Origin: Streptomyces sp. TG1A-60
GTDB taxonomy: Bacteria > Actinomycetota > Actinomycetes > Streptomycetales > Streptomycetaceae
Length of the DNA stretch: 64,000 nucleotides
Direction of reading: 5' to 3'
Assembly: GCF_037201975.1 (NCBI RefSeq)
Contig: NZ_CP147520.1
Span: 1,612,001-1,676,000, forward strand
The notes under the pieces were generated by a model, which was not told where the DNA came from, made no database searches, and saw only the letters and a list, made by a program, of their open reading frames with translations. Every line of letters starts with the position of its first letter. Position 1 is the stretch's first letter. This document shows, in pieces, positions 1-8,947 of this stretch. The translations under genes were made by a program, and so were the position numbers.

Positions 1-120
1 CCGCCTCCCGTCCGGCGGCCGTCGAGGCACGCGTGAGGTACGACCGCGAGGTGGCCGGCCGGCGCCGTCATCTGTGACGGACGCCCCGAGGACATGGGTT
101 GATCATGTAAGGACAACGCG

Positions 121-140
121 ATGACAGGGCTTCCTGTCAT
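121..140. promoter_or_regulatory. Perfect inverted repeat, candidate GntR operator
   Basis: ATGACAGG, a 4-base spacer, then CCTGTCAT form a perfect 8+8 inverted repeat ending 20 bases before the start codon of the GntR gene. GntR/HutC regulators usually bind short palindromes and many repress themselves, so this is a plausible autoregulatory site. The binding role is inferred. Bases 1-120 show no other feature I can support. Confidence 0.5.
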
Positions 141-160
141 CCGGACGGACGGATACCCTC

Positions 161-931
161 ATGGGCGTGAGCAGCGCGACTACGGGGAGTACAGGGAGTC
201 TCGGCCTCAGTGTCGACCGGAGCAGCCCGGTGCCGCTGTACTACCAGCTGGCCCGGCAGCTGGAGTCGGCGATCGAGCACGGTGCGCTCGGCCCCGGCAG
301 CCTGCTGGGCAACGAGATCGAGCTCGCGGGCCGGCTGGGTCTGTCCCGGCCGACCGTACGGCAGGCCATCCAGTCGCTCGTCGACAAGGGCCTGCTCGTA
401 CGCCGCCGGGGCGTCGGCACGCAGGTGGTGCACAGCCAGGTCAGACGTCCGCTGGAGCTGAGCAGCCTGTACGACGACCTGGAGGCGGCCGGTCAGCAGC
501 CCACGACCCAGGTGCTGATGAGCGAGATCCGGCATGCCTCCGCCGAGGTCGCGGCAGCCCTGGGCATCGCCGAGGGCGCCGAGGTGCACCTCTTCGAGCG
601 GCTGCGCCTCACCCACGGCCAGCCGGTGGCGTTCCTGTCCAACCACGTGCCGGCCGGGCTGCTCGACCTCGGCACGGACCGCCTGGAGTCCACGGGCCTG
701 TACCGGATGATGCGCAACGCCGGCATCACCCTGCACAGCGCCCACCAGAGCGTCGGCGCCCGCATCGCCACCCCCGAGGAGGCCCGGCGTCTCGGCGAAC
801 CGGAGGGCGCCGCACTCCTCACCATGCGGCGCACGGCGTACGACGACACCGGGCGCGCGGTGGAGTACGGCACCCATGTCTACCGGGCCTCGCGCTACTC
901 CTTCGACTTCCAGCTGCTCGTGCGCAACTGA
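161..931 (+). CDS. GntR family (HutC/UTRA) transcriptional regulator
   Basis: The 256-residue product has an N-terminal winged HTH (about residues 20-85, with an LSRPTVRQAIQSLVDKG recognition segment) followed by a UTRA effector domain (about 110-250). UTRA domains bind small ligands, often sugars or amino acids, and release the protein from its operator. The start at 161 leaves a short leader before the HTH, and a perfect inverted repeat sits just upstream. It runs convergently with the oxidoreductase gene at 967-2118, so its target is not obvious from position. The ligand is unknown. Confidence 0.9.
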   Translation: MGVSSATTGSTGSLGLSVDRSSPVPLYYQLARQLESAIEHGALGPGSLLGNEIELAGRLGLSRPTVRQAIQSLVDKGLLVRRRGVGTQVVHSQVRRPLELSSLYDDLEAAGQQPTTQVLMSEIRHASAEVAAALGIAEGAEVHLFERLRLTHGQPVAFLSNHVPAGLLDLGTDRLESTGLYRMMRNAGITLHSAHQSVGARIATPEEARRLGEPEGAALLTMRRTAYDDTGRAVEYGTHVYRASRYSFDFQLLVRN

Positions 932-966
932 CCGCGAGGGTGCCCCCGGGCAGGGTGTTCGACGGT

Positions 967-2118
967 TCAGAGGGTCACCCACGCCCCGGACTCGGCGGAG
1001 CGGCCCATGGCGTCCAGCGCGGTGGCGCTGTGCACGGCGTCGTCCAGGGTGGTGCCGTGCGGGGTGCCCTCGGCGACGGAGCGCAGGAAGTGGTACGCCT
1101 CGACGACCTTGAGGTCGTCGAAGCCCATGGCGTTGGCTGAGCCCGGCTGGAAGGCGGCGTACGCGCCGTGGCCGGGGCCGACGAAGAGGGTGCTGACGGA
1201 CTGGTCCTGGTACATGTCACCCCTGCTCACGCCCAGTTCACCCATCCGGCGAAAATCCCAGAGGACCGCGCCCCTGGTGCCGTGGATCTCGAAGCCGTAG
1301 TTGTTCTGCTCGCCGACGGAGACCCGGCAGGCCTCCAGGACGCCGCGGGCGCCGGAGGCGAAGCGGAGCAGGCAGTTGACGTAGTCCTCGTTCTCGACGG
1401 GGCCGAGTTCGCCGCCCGCGGCGCGGGCGTGGCCGGCGGTGGCGCCGGTGGGCCGTGCCCGCTCGGGGACGAAGACGGCGGTGTCCGCGGTCAGCGACGC
1501 GATGTCGCCCAGCAGGAAACGGGCGAGGTCCACCCCGTGCGAGGCGAGGTCGCCGAGGACTCCGCTGCCGCCGCGCTCCCGCTCGTACCGCCAGGTCAGG
1601 GCCCCCTCGGGATGGGCGGCGTAGTCGCTGAAGAGGCGGACGCGGACATGGGTGACCGTGCCGATCTCACCGGCGGCGATCAGCTCGCGGGCGGCGGCTA
1701 CGGCGGGCGCGTTGCGGTAGTTGAAGCCGACGGCGCCCTGGACACCGGCCTTGGCGACCGCGTCGGCGACGGCTCGGGCGTCGGCGGCGGTGAGCCCGAC
1801 CGGCTTCTCGATCCAGATGTGCTTGCCCGCCTCCGCCATGGCGACGCCGATCTCCCGGTGCAGAAAGTTCGGCGCGGTGATGCTCACGGCCTGGACCCGG
1901 GGGTCGGCGGCCGCCTCACGCCAGTCCCGGGCGGTCCCGGCGAAACCGAACCGCTCGGCCGCCTCCTCGGCGCGTCCGGGCACCTCCTCGACGACGGTGA
2001 CCAGCTCAGGCCGTACGGACAGCTGCGGGAAGTGGTGCGGCACGCGGGCGTACGCCTGGGTGTGCACCCGCCCCATCCACCCGAACCCCACGACGGCGAC
2101 ACCGAGCGCACTCACCAT
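967..2118 (-). CDS. Gfo/Idh/MocA family NAD(P)-dependent oxidoreductase
   Basis: The 383-residue cytosolic protein has an N-terminal Rossmann fold (VAVVGFGWMGRVH at the start) and the EKPVGLTAADA motif near residue 105, whose Lys-Pro is the family signature. The C-terminal alpha/beta domain follows. Members oxidise or reduce sugars, inositols and their derivatives. The ATG at 2118 is used; a GTG follows immediately. It is divergent from the LacI regulator at 2259, and two copies of a TGGAACGGTCCA-type site lie between them. It is therefore probably LacI-controlled and part of sugar catabolism. The substrate cannot be told from sequence alone. Confidence 0.9.
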   Translation of the reverse strand: MVSALGVAVVGFGWMGRVHTQAYARVPHHFPQLSVRPELVTVVEEVPGRAEEAAERFGFAGTARDWREAAADPRVQAVSITAPNFLHREIGVAMAEAGKHIWIEKPVGLTAADARAVADAVAKAGVQGAVGFNYRNAPAVAAARELIAAGEIGTVTHVRVRLFSDYAAHPEGALTWRYERERGGSGVLGDLASHGVDLARFLLGDIASLTADTAVFVPERARPTGATAGHARAAGGELGPVENEDYVNCLLRFASGARGVLEACRVSVGEQNNYGFEIHGTRGAVLWDFRRMGELGVSRGDMYQDQSVSTLFVGPGHGAYAAFQPGSANAMGFDDLKVVEAYHFLRSVAEGTPHGTTLDDAVHSATALDAMGRSAESGAWVTL

Positions 2119-2162
2119 GACCGCCCTTCCCCGGACCTCACTGGAATCACCGGACCGCGTTT

Positions 2163-2174
2163 GGACCGTTCCAG
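2163..2174. promoter_or_regulatory. Candidate LacI operator, copy 1
   Basis: TGGACCGTTCCA lies 45 bases upstream of the oxidoreductase start codon. It is the exact reverse complement of the site at 2243-2254, and each copy is itself nearly palindromic. Paired sites between a LacI regulator and a divergent gene are typical of LacI-family control. Binding is inferred. Confidence 0.65.
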
Positions 2175-2242
2175 ACCGTACATCGTCACCTTGCGGGCCG
2201 TCTTCGCCGCTGTCAACCCCTTTGACAACGGCGCGGCAGCTG

Positions 2243-2254
2243 TGGAACGGTCCA
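2243..2254. promoter_or_regulatory. Candidate LacI operator, copy 2
   Basis: TGGAACGGTCCA lies 4 bases before the LacI start codon, so a bound repressor would block translation initiation or early transcription. A TTGACA hexamer at 2222-2227 may be the -35 of the LacI promoter. The site is the reverse complement of 2163-2174, 80 bases away. Confidence 0.65.
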
Positions 2255-2258
2255 CGCC

Positions 2259-3263
2259 ATGAGACCCCCGACGATCCGCGATGTCGCCGAGCGGGCCGGC
2301 GTGTCGAAGTCGCTGGTCTCCCTGGTGCTGCGCGGGTCCGACCAGGTGCGCCCCGAGAAGCGGGAGGCCGTGCTGACAGCCGTGGACGAACTGGGCTACC
2401 GGCCGAACGCCGCCGCGCGCAGCCTGAGCGAGCGCCGCACCCGCACCGTCGGCGTCCTCCTCAACGACATGCGCAATCCCTGGTTCGTCGAGCTGCTGGA
2501 CGGTCTCAACTCCCGGCTGCACGACAACGGTCTGCGCATGCTGCTGGCCGACGGCCATCTCAACCGGCGGCTCGGCGAGGACCTCACCCGTACCTTCACC
2601 GAGCTGCGGGTCGACGGTCTGATCGCGGTGGGCACCCTGCCGCCGTCCGAGGCCCTGCGCACGGCGGCGGGTCTCATCCCGACCGTGGTCGCGGGCGCCC
2701 GCGAACCCACCCTCCCCCGTGTGGACGTCGTCGCCGGCGACGACCAGCACGGGGCCCGTCTCGCCACCGAGCACCTCATCGGTCTCGGGCACCGGCGTAT
2801 CGCCCACATCGCGGGGGACGGCGTGGTGGGCGCGCTGCGCCGGCGCAGTTTCGAGACGGTCATGCGCGAGCACGGGCTGAGCGACACGGCGGCCGTCGAG
2901 CGCGGCGACCTGACGGAGGAGGGCGGCTACCGCGCCACGGTCCGGCTGCTCAGCCTCCCCGAACGCCCCACCGCCGTCGTGGCGTTCAACGACATGGCCT
3001 GCGTGGGCGCCCTGTCCGCCGCCGAGGAGCTGGGCCTGAAGGTGCCGCGCGACCTCTCCCTCGTCGGCTACGACAACACCTATGTCTCACGCCTGCGCCA
3101 CCTCTGGCTCACCACCGTGGACAACGCCAGCCACGACGTGGGCCGGGACGCCGCGCGGTGCCTGGTCGACCGCATCGCCGACCCGGCCCGGCCCGCCAGG
3201 GTCGTCCTGACCACCCCGACCCTGGAGGTCCGCGGCACGACCGGCCCGCCGACGGACCGCTGA
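2259..3263 (+). CDS. LacI family transcriptional regulator
   Basis: The 334-residue protein begins with a typical LacI HTH (TIRDVAERAGVSKSLVSLVL, residues 4-23) and hinge (about 45-60). A periplasmic-binding-protein-like sensor domain of normal length follows to the end. The ATG at 2259 gives the standard short lead into the HTH. It is divergent from the Gfo/Idh/MocA gene and flanked by two matching palindromes, so it very likely represses that gene and itself until a sugar or sugar derivative binds. The ligand is unknown. Confidence 0.93.
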   Translation: MRPPTIRDVAERAGVSKSLVSLVLRGSDQVRPEKREAVLTAVDELGYRPNAAARSLSERRTRTVGVLLNDMRNPWFVELLDGLNSRLHDNGLRMLLADGHLNRRLGEDLTRTFTELRVDGLIAVGTLPPSEALRTAAGLIPTVVAGAREPTLPRVDVVAGDDQHGARLATEHLIGLGHRRIAHIAGDGVVGALRRRSFETVMREHGLSDTAAVERGDLTEEGGYRATVRLLSLPERPTAVVAFNDMACVGALSAAEELGLKVPRDLSLVGYDNTYVSRLRHLWLTTVDNASHDVGRDAARCLVDRIADPARPARVVLTTPTLEVRGTTGPPTDR

Positions 3264-3331
3264 GCCGTCAGCACCACGCTCGGAGGATGGCAGACCGTCG
3301 CGGCCCCGAGCCCGGTGGTGTGCCGGCGGAG

Positions 3332-3763
3332 TCACTCGGTCCGGTCGCCTGGACGGGCCCCCGCGGCGCGCAGTACGGCCGCCGTCTCGGTGTGGGACCC
3401 GCGCTCCGCCCAGTCGAGCGGCGACCAGCCCGTGCCGTGGTCCTCGCGGAGGTCGGGGTCCGCGCCATGGGCGAGCAGTACCCGGACCGTCTCGGTGTGC
3501 CCCCAGCACGCGGCGGCGCACAGCGGTGTGCCTTCCGTGCCGTGCCCGCTCTCCCTGTCGGGCGAAGCCCCGGCGGCCAGCAGCCGGCGGACCGAGTCGG
3601 TGGCTCCGTGGACGGACGCCGCGTAGAGCGCCGTCGTGCCCTCGGCGTCGGCCGTGTCCGGGTGAAGCCCGGACCGCAGCACCTCGCGCACACCGGCATG
3701 GTCACCGGTGCCCGCGGCCAGGGTCAGCCGCCCCGACAGCTTCTTCCACCGCCGTCTGTTCAC
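3332..3763 (-). CDS. Ankyrin repeat protein
   Basis: From a GTG start at 3763, preceded by a purine-rich GGGAGCGGGA, the product is 143 residues. It carries about three ankyrin repeats, with TALYAAS.HGATDSVRRLL, TPLCAAACWGHTETVRVLL and SPLDWAERGSHTETAAVLR as the helix pairs. Ankyrin repeats mediate protein binding; no enzymatic domain is seen. The reading frame is open further upstream to 3982, but that part has unnatural composition (Cys/Trp/Arg rich), so I chose the internal GTG. The gene is convergent with the LacI gene. Confidence 0.75.
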   Translation of the reverse strand: MNRRRWKKLSGRLTLAAGTGDHAGVREVLRSGLHPDTADAEGTTALYAASVHGATDSVRRLLAAGASPDRESGHGTEGTPLCAAACWGHTETVRVLLAHGADPDLREDHGTGWSPLDWAERGSHTETAAVLRAAGARPGDRTE

Positions 3764-4032
3764 CGTCGTCCCGCTCCCGCCGTGACACGCACCGGCTGTC
3801 ACCCCATCACACGCCGCTCGGAAGAGCGAGCTCCTTCCCCGTACGTCGACGGCGGTGAGCGCAGAGCCGGCACGCCGCCACGAGGAACGCCAGCGGCAGC
3901 AGCATCCAGGCGCTCGCCACACCCGCCGCCACGACCAGCGGGCCTGTGGACCGGTCCGGTCCAGGACGGTCAGGCAGGTCACGCGTCCGAAGGAGCCCGC
4001 CCCGTCCGCAGTTGTTCGCTTACGATCACTTC

Positions 4033-4491
4033 GTGGTGCTCTTCGTCCTGGAACGATTCCCCTCGCTGCCCGTCGGCCGCGCCTGGCGACGTCTCACCGA
4101 CTGGAACCGGCACGCCGACGTCGTCCCCCTGACCCGCGTCACCATGCGCACGCCTCCGCCGACCGGCGAGGGCACGGTGTTCGTGGCCCGCAGCGGCGTC
4201 GGGCCGCTCGCCTTCGACGATCCGATGGAGGTCGTGGTGTGGCAGCCGCCGGAGGGGGTGACCGCGGGGAGGTGCCGCCTCGTCAAGCACGGTCGCTTCG
4301 TCACCGGGTGGGCCGAGATCGAGGTCCGTCCGTACGGCGACGGCGCGTCCCGTGCTGTGTGGCGCGAGAACCTGCGGGTGCGGTGGCTGCCGGCGCTGTT
4401 CGACCGGCCGCTGGGGTGGCTGGCACGGCGGATGTTCGGGCGGGCGATGGACGGGCTGCTGAGGGGCCCGGGAGACCGGGGCGCGAGCTGA
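4033..4491 (+). CDS. SRPBCC (START-like) family protein
   Basis: The 152-residue product starts VVLFVLERFPSLPVGRAWRR and shows the polyketide-cyclase/SRPBCC pattern: an N-terminal strand with a vWxxLTDW-like segment, a central antiparallel sheet, and a C-terminal amphipathic helix (LARRMFGRAMDGLLRG). Such proteins bind hydrophobic ligands. The GTG at 4033 is chosen because the open frame upstream (from 3946) is Arg/Ser-rich and does not look coding. No operon partner is visible, so the function remains general. Confidence 0.7.
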   Translation: MVLFVLERFPSLPVGRAWRRLTDWNRHADVVPLTRVTMRTPPPTGEGTVFVARSGVGPLAFDDPMEVVVWQPPEGVTAGRCRLVKHGRFVTGWAEIEVRPYGDGASRAVWRENLRVRWLPALFDRPLGWLARRMFGRAMDGLLRGPGDRGAS

Positions 4492-4652
4492 CGACCCTCG
4501 GGCCCACCCCCGACTGCGGTTCGACGCCGGCATGATGACGCGTGGACGAAACTGCCGAGCGCGCCGCACACGACCACGGCGAGCAGCATCGCGGTGTCGC
4601 CGACCGGTCACCGAGGCCGAAGGGTGCCCAGCGTCAGGTCGGCAGGCGCTGT

Positions 4653-5807
4653 TCAGGAGACGCGCAGGCTCCGGAGTTCCGTGACGCCGGGGGTGCCGTC
4701 GTGGTGGATCGGGGTGTGCGCTCCGGTCAGGGGGACCCCGCTCCCGCCCCGGCGGTCCGCAACGATCTCGGCGGCGATGGACAGGGCAGTCTCCTCGGGA
4801 GTACGGGCACCGAGGTCGAGGCCGATGGGTGAGCGCAGGCGCGCCAGCTCCGCCTCGGTGACACCGACTCGGCGGAGGCGGTCGTTGCGGTCGAGGTGGG
4901 TGCGGCGGGAGCCCATGGCGCCGACGTAGGCGACGGGCAGCCGCAGGGCGAGGCGGAGGAGCGGTACGTCGAACTTGGCGTCATGGGTGAGGACACAGAG
5001 GACCGTGCGCGCGTCCACCGACGTCCGCTCCAGGTACGTGTGGGGCCACTCGACGACGATCTCGTCGGCCTCCGGGAAGCGGGTGCGGGTCGCGAAGACG
5101 GGGCGAGCGTCGCAGACGGTCACGTGGTAGCCGAGGAACCTGCCGACGCGGACCAGCGCCGACGCGAAGTCGATCGCACCGAAGACGATCATCCGGGGTG
5201 GCGGGACGGAGGACTCGACCAGCACCGTGAGCGGTGCTCCGCAGCGTGAGCCACGCTCTCCGATCTCCAGGGTGCCGGTGCGGCCGGCGTCGAGGAGGGC
5301 GCGCGCCTCGGCGGCGACCGTGCGGTCCAGTTCGGGGTGGGCGCCGAGGTCGCCGTCGTAGGAGCCGTCCGGGCGGACCAGCAGAGCGCGGCCCCGCAGG
5401 TCCACCGGGCCGGACACGATCCGCGCCATCGCCGCTGCCTCCCCGCTCGCGGCGGCGGCGAGCGCGGCGGCGACCACCGGGCGGACGGGATCGCCGACCC
5501 GCACCGGTGTCACCAGGATGTCGATGATTCCGCCGCAGGTCAGGCCCACCGCGAAGGCGTCCTCGTCGCTGTGGCCGAAGCGTTCGAGGACCGGCTCGCC
5601 ATCTGCCAGCGCCTCTTGGCACAGGTCGTAGACGGCGCCCTCGACGCAGCCGCCGGAGACCGAGCCGACCGCCGTGCCGTCGGCGTCCACCGCGAGGGCG
5701 GCGCCCGGCCGGCGGGGCGCGCTGCCGCCGACGGCCACCACGGTGGCCACCGCGAAGTCACGTCCCTGCTCGACCCACCGGTGCAGTTCTTCGGCGATGT
5801 CCAGCAT
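4653..5807 (-). CDS. XdhC/CoxI family molybdenum hydroxylase maturation factor
   Basis: The 384-residue protein has the XdhC N-terminal domain (GGSAPRRPGAALAV near residue 27 and SVSGGCVEGAV near 50) and a C-terminal Rossmann XdhC_C domain (FGAIDFASALVRVGRFLGYH near 215). XdhC proteins bind the molybdenum cofactor and insert its sulfurated form into xanthine dehydrogenase. It is the last gene of the minus-strand operon FAD, 2Fe-2S, Mo subunit, XdhC, with about 138 bases separating it from the large-subunit stop. That position fits a dedicated chaperone for the three-subunit enzyme. Confidence 0.9.
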   Translation of the reverse strand: MLDIAEELHRWVEQGRDFAVATVVAVGGSAPRRPGAALAVDADGTAVGSVSGGCVEGAVYDLCQEALADGEPVLERFGHSDEDAFAVGLTCGGIIDILVTPVRVGDPVRPVVAAALAAAASGEAAAMARIVSGPVDLRGRALLVRPDGSYDGDLGAHPELDRTVAAEARALLDAGRTGTLEIGERGSRCGAPLTVLVESSVPPPRMIVFGAIDFASALVRVGRFLGYHVTVCDARPVFATRTRFPEADEIVVEWPHTYLERTSVDARTVLCVLTHDAKFDVPLLRLALRLPVAYVGAMGSRRTHLDRNDRLRRVGVTEAELARLRSPIGLDLGARTPEETALSIAAEIVADRRGGSGVPLTGAHTPIHHDGTPGVTELRSLRVS

Positions 5808-5945
5808 CTCTCGGTCTCCTTGGAGGAACGGCTCGAATCGAGCGGCGGTCGCGCGGCCGGTACGTGCCGGGCGGGCCGGGGATGCGACGTGCCCTCGCGT
5901 GGTGCGCGGAGCACACGTGGCGGCGACCCGCCGCAGCCGGACCGG

Positions 5946-8333
5946 CTACGCCGTACCCGTGAGGTGTTCCGGGCGTACCGGCGTCCTGTTCAGCTCCAGC
6001 CCTGTCGCGTTCCGAATGGCCGCGAGGACGGCCGGAGTCGACGACAGGGTCGGGGCCTCGCCGATGCCGCGCAGCCCGTACGGCGCGTGGTCGTCGGCGA
6101 GTTCGAGCACGTCGACGGGGATGGTCGGCGTGTCGAGGATCGTGGGGATCAGGTAGTCCGTGAAGGACGGGTTGCGGACCTTCGCGGTCTTGGGGTCGAC
6201 GACGATCTCCTCCATGACGGCGATGCCGAGGCCCTGGGTCGTGCCGCCCTGGATCTGGCCGAGGACGGAGAGGGGGTTGAGGGCCTTGCCGACGTCCTGG
6301 GCGCAGGCCAGTTCGACGACCTTGACCATGCCCAGCTCGGTGTCGACCTCGACGACGGCCCGGTGCGCGGCGAAGGAGTACTGGACATGGCCGAAGCCCT
6401 GCCCGGTGCGCAGGTCGAAGGGCTCGGTCGGCCGGTGCCGCCACTCCTCCTCGACCTCGACGGCCTCGTCCCCGAGGACGTCCACCAGGTCGGCCAGCAC
6501 CTCGCCGCCGACGGTGACGACCTTGCCGCCCTCCAGGAGGAGTTCGGCCGTTGCCCAGGCGGGATGGTACGTACCGAACTTGCGGCGGCCGATCTCCAGG
6601 ACCTTCTCGCGGACCAGCTCGCAGCTGTTCCTGACCGCGCCGCCGGTGACGTACGTCTGGCGGGACGCGGACGTCGAACCGGCCGAACCCACCCGCGTGT
6701 CCGCCGGGTTGATCGTCACCCGGGTGACGCCCAGCTCGGTGCGGGCGATCTGCGCGTGGACGGTGATGCCGCCCTGGCCGACCTCCGCCATGGCCGTGTG
6801 GACGGTGGCGACGGGTTCGCCGCCGACGACCTCCATCCGTACCCGGGCGGTCGAGTAGTCGTCGAAGCCCTCGGAGAAGCCGACGTTCTTGATGCCGACC
6901 GCGTAGCCGATGCCCCGGACGACGCCCTCACCGTGCGTGGTGTTGGACAGGCCGCCCGGCAGCTGTCGTACGTCCGCCGCCTCGCCGGCGGTGAGCCACT
7001 GCCGCTCGGGCGGCAGGGGCATCGCCTTGACGCGCCGCAGGAGTTCGGCGACCGGGGCCGGGGAGTCGACGACCTGACCGGTCGGCAGGGCGGTGCCCTG
7101 GGACATGGCGTTGATCTGCCGGAACTCCACCGGGTCCATGCCGAGACTCGCCGCGAGCTTGTCCATCTGGGCCTCGTACGCGAAGCACGCCTGGACCGCT
7201 CCGAAGCCCCGCATGGCGCCGCAGGGCGGGTTGTTGGTGTAGAGGGCGACGGCCTCCATCTCGACGTCGTCGATGACGTACGGGCCCGCGCCGAGCGAGG
7301 CGGCGTTGCCGACGACGGCCGGGGAGGCGGAGGCGTACGCGCCGCCGTCCAGGACGATGCGGGCCTTGAGGTGGGTGAGCTTGCCGTCGCGCGTCGCCCC
7401 GTGCTCGTAGTACAGCTTCGCGGGGTGGCGGTGGACGTGGCCGAAGAAGGACTCGAAGCGGTTGTAGACGATCTTCACCGGCTTGCCCGTGCGCAGCGCC
7501 AGCAGGCAGGCGTGGATCTGCATCGACAGGTCCTCACGGCCGCCGAAGGCGCCGCCGACCCCGGCCAGCGTCATCCGGACCTTGTCCTCGGGCAGGCCGA
7601 GTACGGGTGCGATCTGGCGGAGGTCGGAGTGCAGCCACTGGGTGGCGACGTAGAGGTCGACGCCGCCGTCCTCGGCGGGTACGGCGAGACCGGACTCCGG
7701 GCCGAGGAAGGCCTGGTCCTGCATGCCGAAGACGTACTCGCCCTCGACGATCACGTCGGCGCGCTCGCGGGCCGACGCCACGTCGCCGCGGATGATCGGC
7801 TGACGGTGGACGATGTTCGGGTGCGGGACATGGCCGATGTGGTGGTCGTCGCGGCCCTCGTGGATCAGGATCGCGTCCGGCGCGGTCGCGGAGGCCTCGT
7901 CGGTGACGACCGGCAGTTCCCGGTACTCCACCTTGATCTTGGCGGCGGCGCGGCGCGCGGTCTCCGGGTGGTCGGCCGCGACGATCGCGACGGGCTCGCC
8001 GTGGTGGCGGACCTTGCCGTGGGCGAGGACCGGGGTGTCCTGGATCTCCAGGCCGTAGTTCCGGACCTCGGTCGGCAGGTCGTCGTACGTCAGCACGGCG
8101 TGGACGCCGGGCGTGGCGAGGGCCTCGGCCGTGTCGATGGAGACGATCTCGGCGTGCGCGACCGTGGAGCGCAGGATCTGACCCCAGAGCATGTCCTCGT
8201 GCCACATGTCGGACGAGTACGCGAACTCGCCGGTGACCTTGAGGGTGCCGTCGGGACGGAGCGTGGACTCGCCGATGCCGCCCTTGGTGCGGGAGCCCTG
8301 GGTGATGTTGGTGGGCAGGCCCGTGGTTCCCAT
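5946..8333 (-). CDS. Xanthine dehydrogenase-type molybdopterin-binding large subunit
   Basis: The ATG at 8333 gives 795 residues, the usual size for a separate Mo subunit. Diagnostic segments are GGAFGGRED and CGAMRGFGAVQ in the molybdopterin-binding domains, and GIGEAP near the C-terminus, whose Glu759 matches the catalytic base of xanthine oxidase-type enzymes. The enzyme hydroxylates purines or other N-heterocycles or aldehydes using water. The start lies 3 bases from the stop of the 2Fe-2S gene, so the two are coupled. The purine substrate is inferred from the PucR regulator and XdhC partner. An aldehyde or other heterocycle is possible. Confidence 0.9.
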   Translation of the reverse strand: MGTTGLPTNITQGSRTKGGIGESTLRPDGTLKVTGEFAYSSDMWHEDMLWGQILRSTVAHAEIVSIDTAEALATPGVHAVLTYDDLPTEVRNYGLEIQDTPVLAHGKVRHHGEPVAIVAADHPETARRAAAKIKVEYRELPVVTDEASATAPDAILIHEGRDDHHIGHVPHPNIVHRQPIIRGDVASARERADVIVEGEYVFGMQDQAFLGPESGLAVPAEDGGVDLYVATQWLHSDLRQIAPVLGLPEDKVRMTLAGVGGAFGGREDLSMQIHACLLALRTGKPVKIVYNRFESFFGHVHRHPAKLYYEHGATRDGKLTHLKARIVLDGGAYASASPAVVGNAASLGAGPYVIDDVEMEAVALYTNNPPCGAMRGFGAVQACFAYEAQMDKLAASLGMDPVEFRQINAMSQGTALPTGQVVDSPAPVAELLRRVKAMPLPPERQWLTAGEAADVRQLPGGLSNTTHGEGVVRGIGYAVGIKNVGFSEGFDDYSTARVRMEVVGGEPVATVHTAMAEVGQGGITVHAQIARTELGVTRVTINPADTRVGSAGSTSASRQTYVTGGAVRNSCELVREKVLEIGRRKFGTYHPAWATAELLLEGGKVVTVGGEVLADLVDVLGDEAVEVEEEWRHRPTEPFDLRTGQGFGHVQYSFAAHRAVVEVDTELGMVKVVELACAQDVGKALNPLSVLGQIQGGTTQGLGIAVMEEIVVDPKTAKVRNPSFTDYLIPTILDTPTIPVDVLELADDHAPYGLRGIGEAPTLSSTPAVLAAIRNATGLELNRTPVRPEHLTGTA

Positions 8334-8335
8334 GA

Positions 8336-8947
8336 TCAGACCCCTTCGGACTGCCGGGCGGCCGCGAGGCGGACCGCGTCCATGATCTTCTCGTAGCCGG
8401 TGCAACGGCACAGGTTGCCCGACAGCGCCTCGCGGATGTCCGCGTCGCTCGGGTTCGGGCGGCGCTCCAGCATCTCGTCGGCGGCGACGAGCAGACCCGG
8501 TGTGCAGAACCCGCACTGGACGGCGCCGGCGTCGATGAACGCCTGCTGGATCGGGGAGAGTTCGACGCCTTCGCCGGTCTGCGAGTCGGTGCCCCTGGCG
8601 GCCCACCGCTTGGCCTCGTCGAGCGAGGTCCCGGCCCTCCCTGCCGTACCTGCCGTTCCGCAGGCACCCGACGCGCAACCGCCGTGCTCGGCCCGCTGCT
8701 TGGCGTGGTCCGCCAGCCCCTCGACCGTGACGACCTCGCGGCCCTCCACCTGCCCGGCCGCGACCAGACACGAACACACCGGCAGGCCGTCCAGGCGGAC
8801 CGTGCACGACCCGCACTCGCCCTGCTCACAGGCGTTCTTCGAACCGGGCAGACCGAGCCGCTCCCTCAGCACGTACAGCAGGGACTCGCCCTCCCACACG
8901 TCGTCGGCTTCCTGCGGACGGCCGTTGACCGTGAGATTGACGCGCAT
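8336..8947 (-). CDS. 2Fe-2S iron-sulfur subunit of molybdenum hydroxylase
   Basis: The 203-residue subunit carries two [2Fe-2S] domains. The plant-type cluster uses Cys40, Cys45, Cys48 and Cys60 (CEQGECGSC and VCSC). The helical cluster uses Cys145, Cys148, Cys180 and Cys182 (QCGFCTPG and CRCTGY). Between them is an unusual insertion of about 45 residues (80-125) with two more cysteines (GGCASGACG) and a Gly/Ala-rich stretch, making it longer than the common 155-175 residues. It passes electrons from the Mo centre to FAD. Its ATG overlaps the stop of the FAD-subunit gene in a TGATG arrangement. Confidence 0.92.
   Translation of the reverse strand: MRVNLTVNGRPQEADDVWEGESLLYVLRERLGLPGSKNACEQGECGSCTVRLDGLPVCSCLVAAGQVEGREVVTVEGLADHAKQRAEHGGCASGACGTAGTAGRAGTSLDEAKRWAARGTDSQTGEGVELSPIQQAFIDAGAVQCGFCTPGLLVAADEMLERRPNPSDADIREALSGNLCRCTGYEKIMDAVRLAAARQSEGV

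Noticed and set aside
121..1140. Plus-strand frame of 339 codons overlapping the GntR gene
   Set aside because: It is Arg/Pro-rich without motifs and out of frame with the clear GntR/UTRA sequence.
4492..4652. Minus-strand piece reading MLLAVVVCGALGSFVHAS, like part of a membrane protein
   Set aside because: Only about 20 residues look membrane-like and the flanks contain stops or non-coding composition. It could be a relic but is too short to support.
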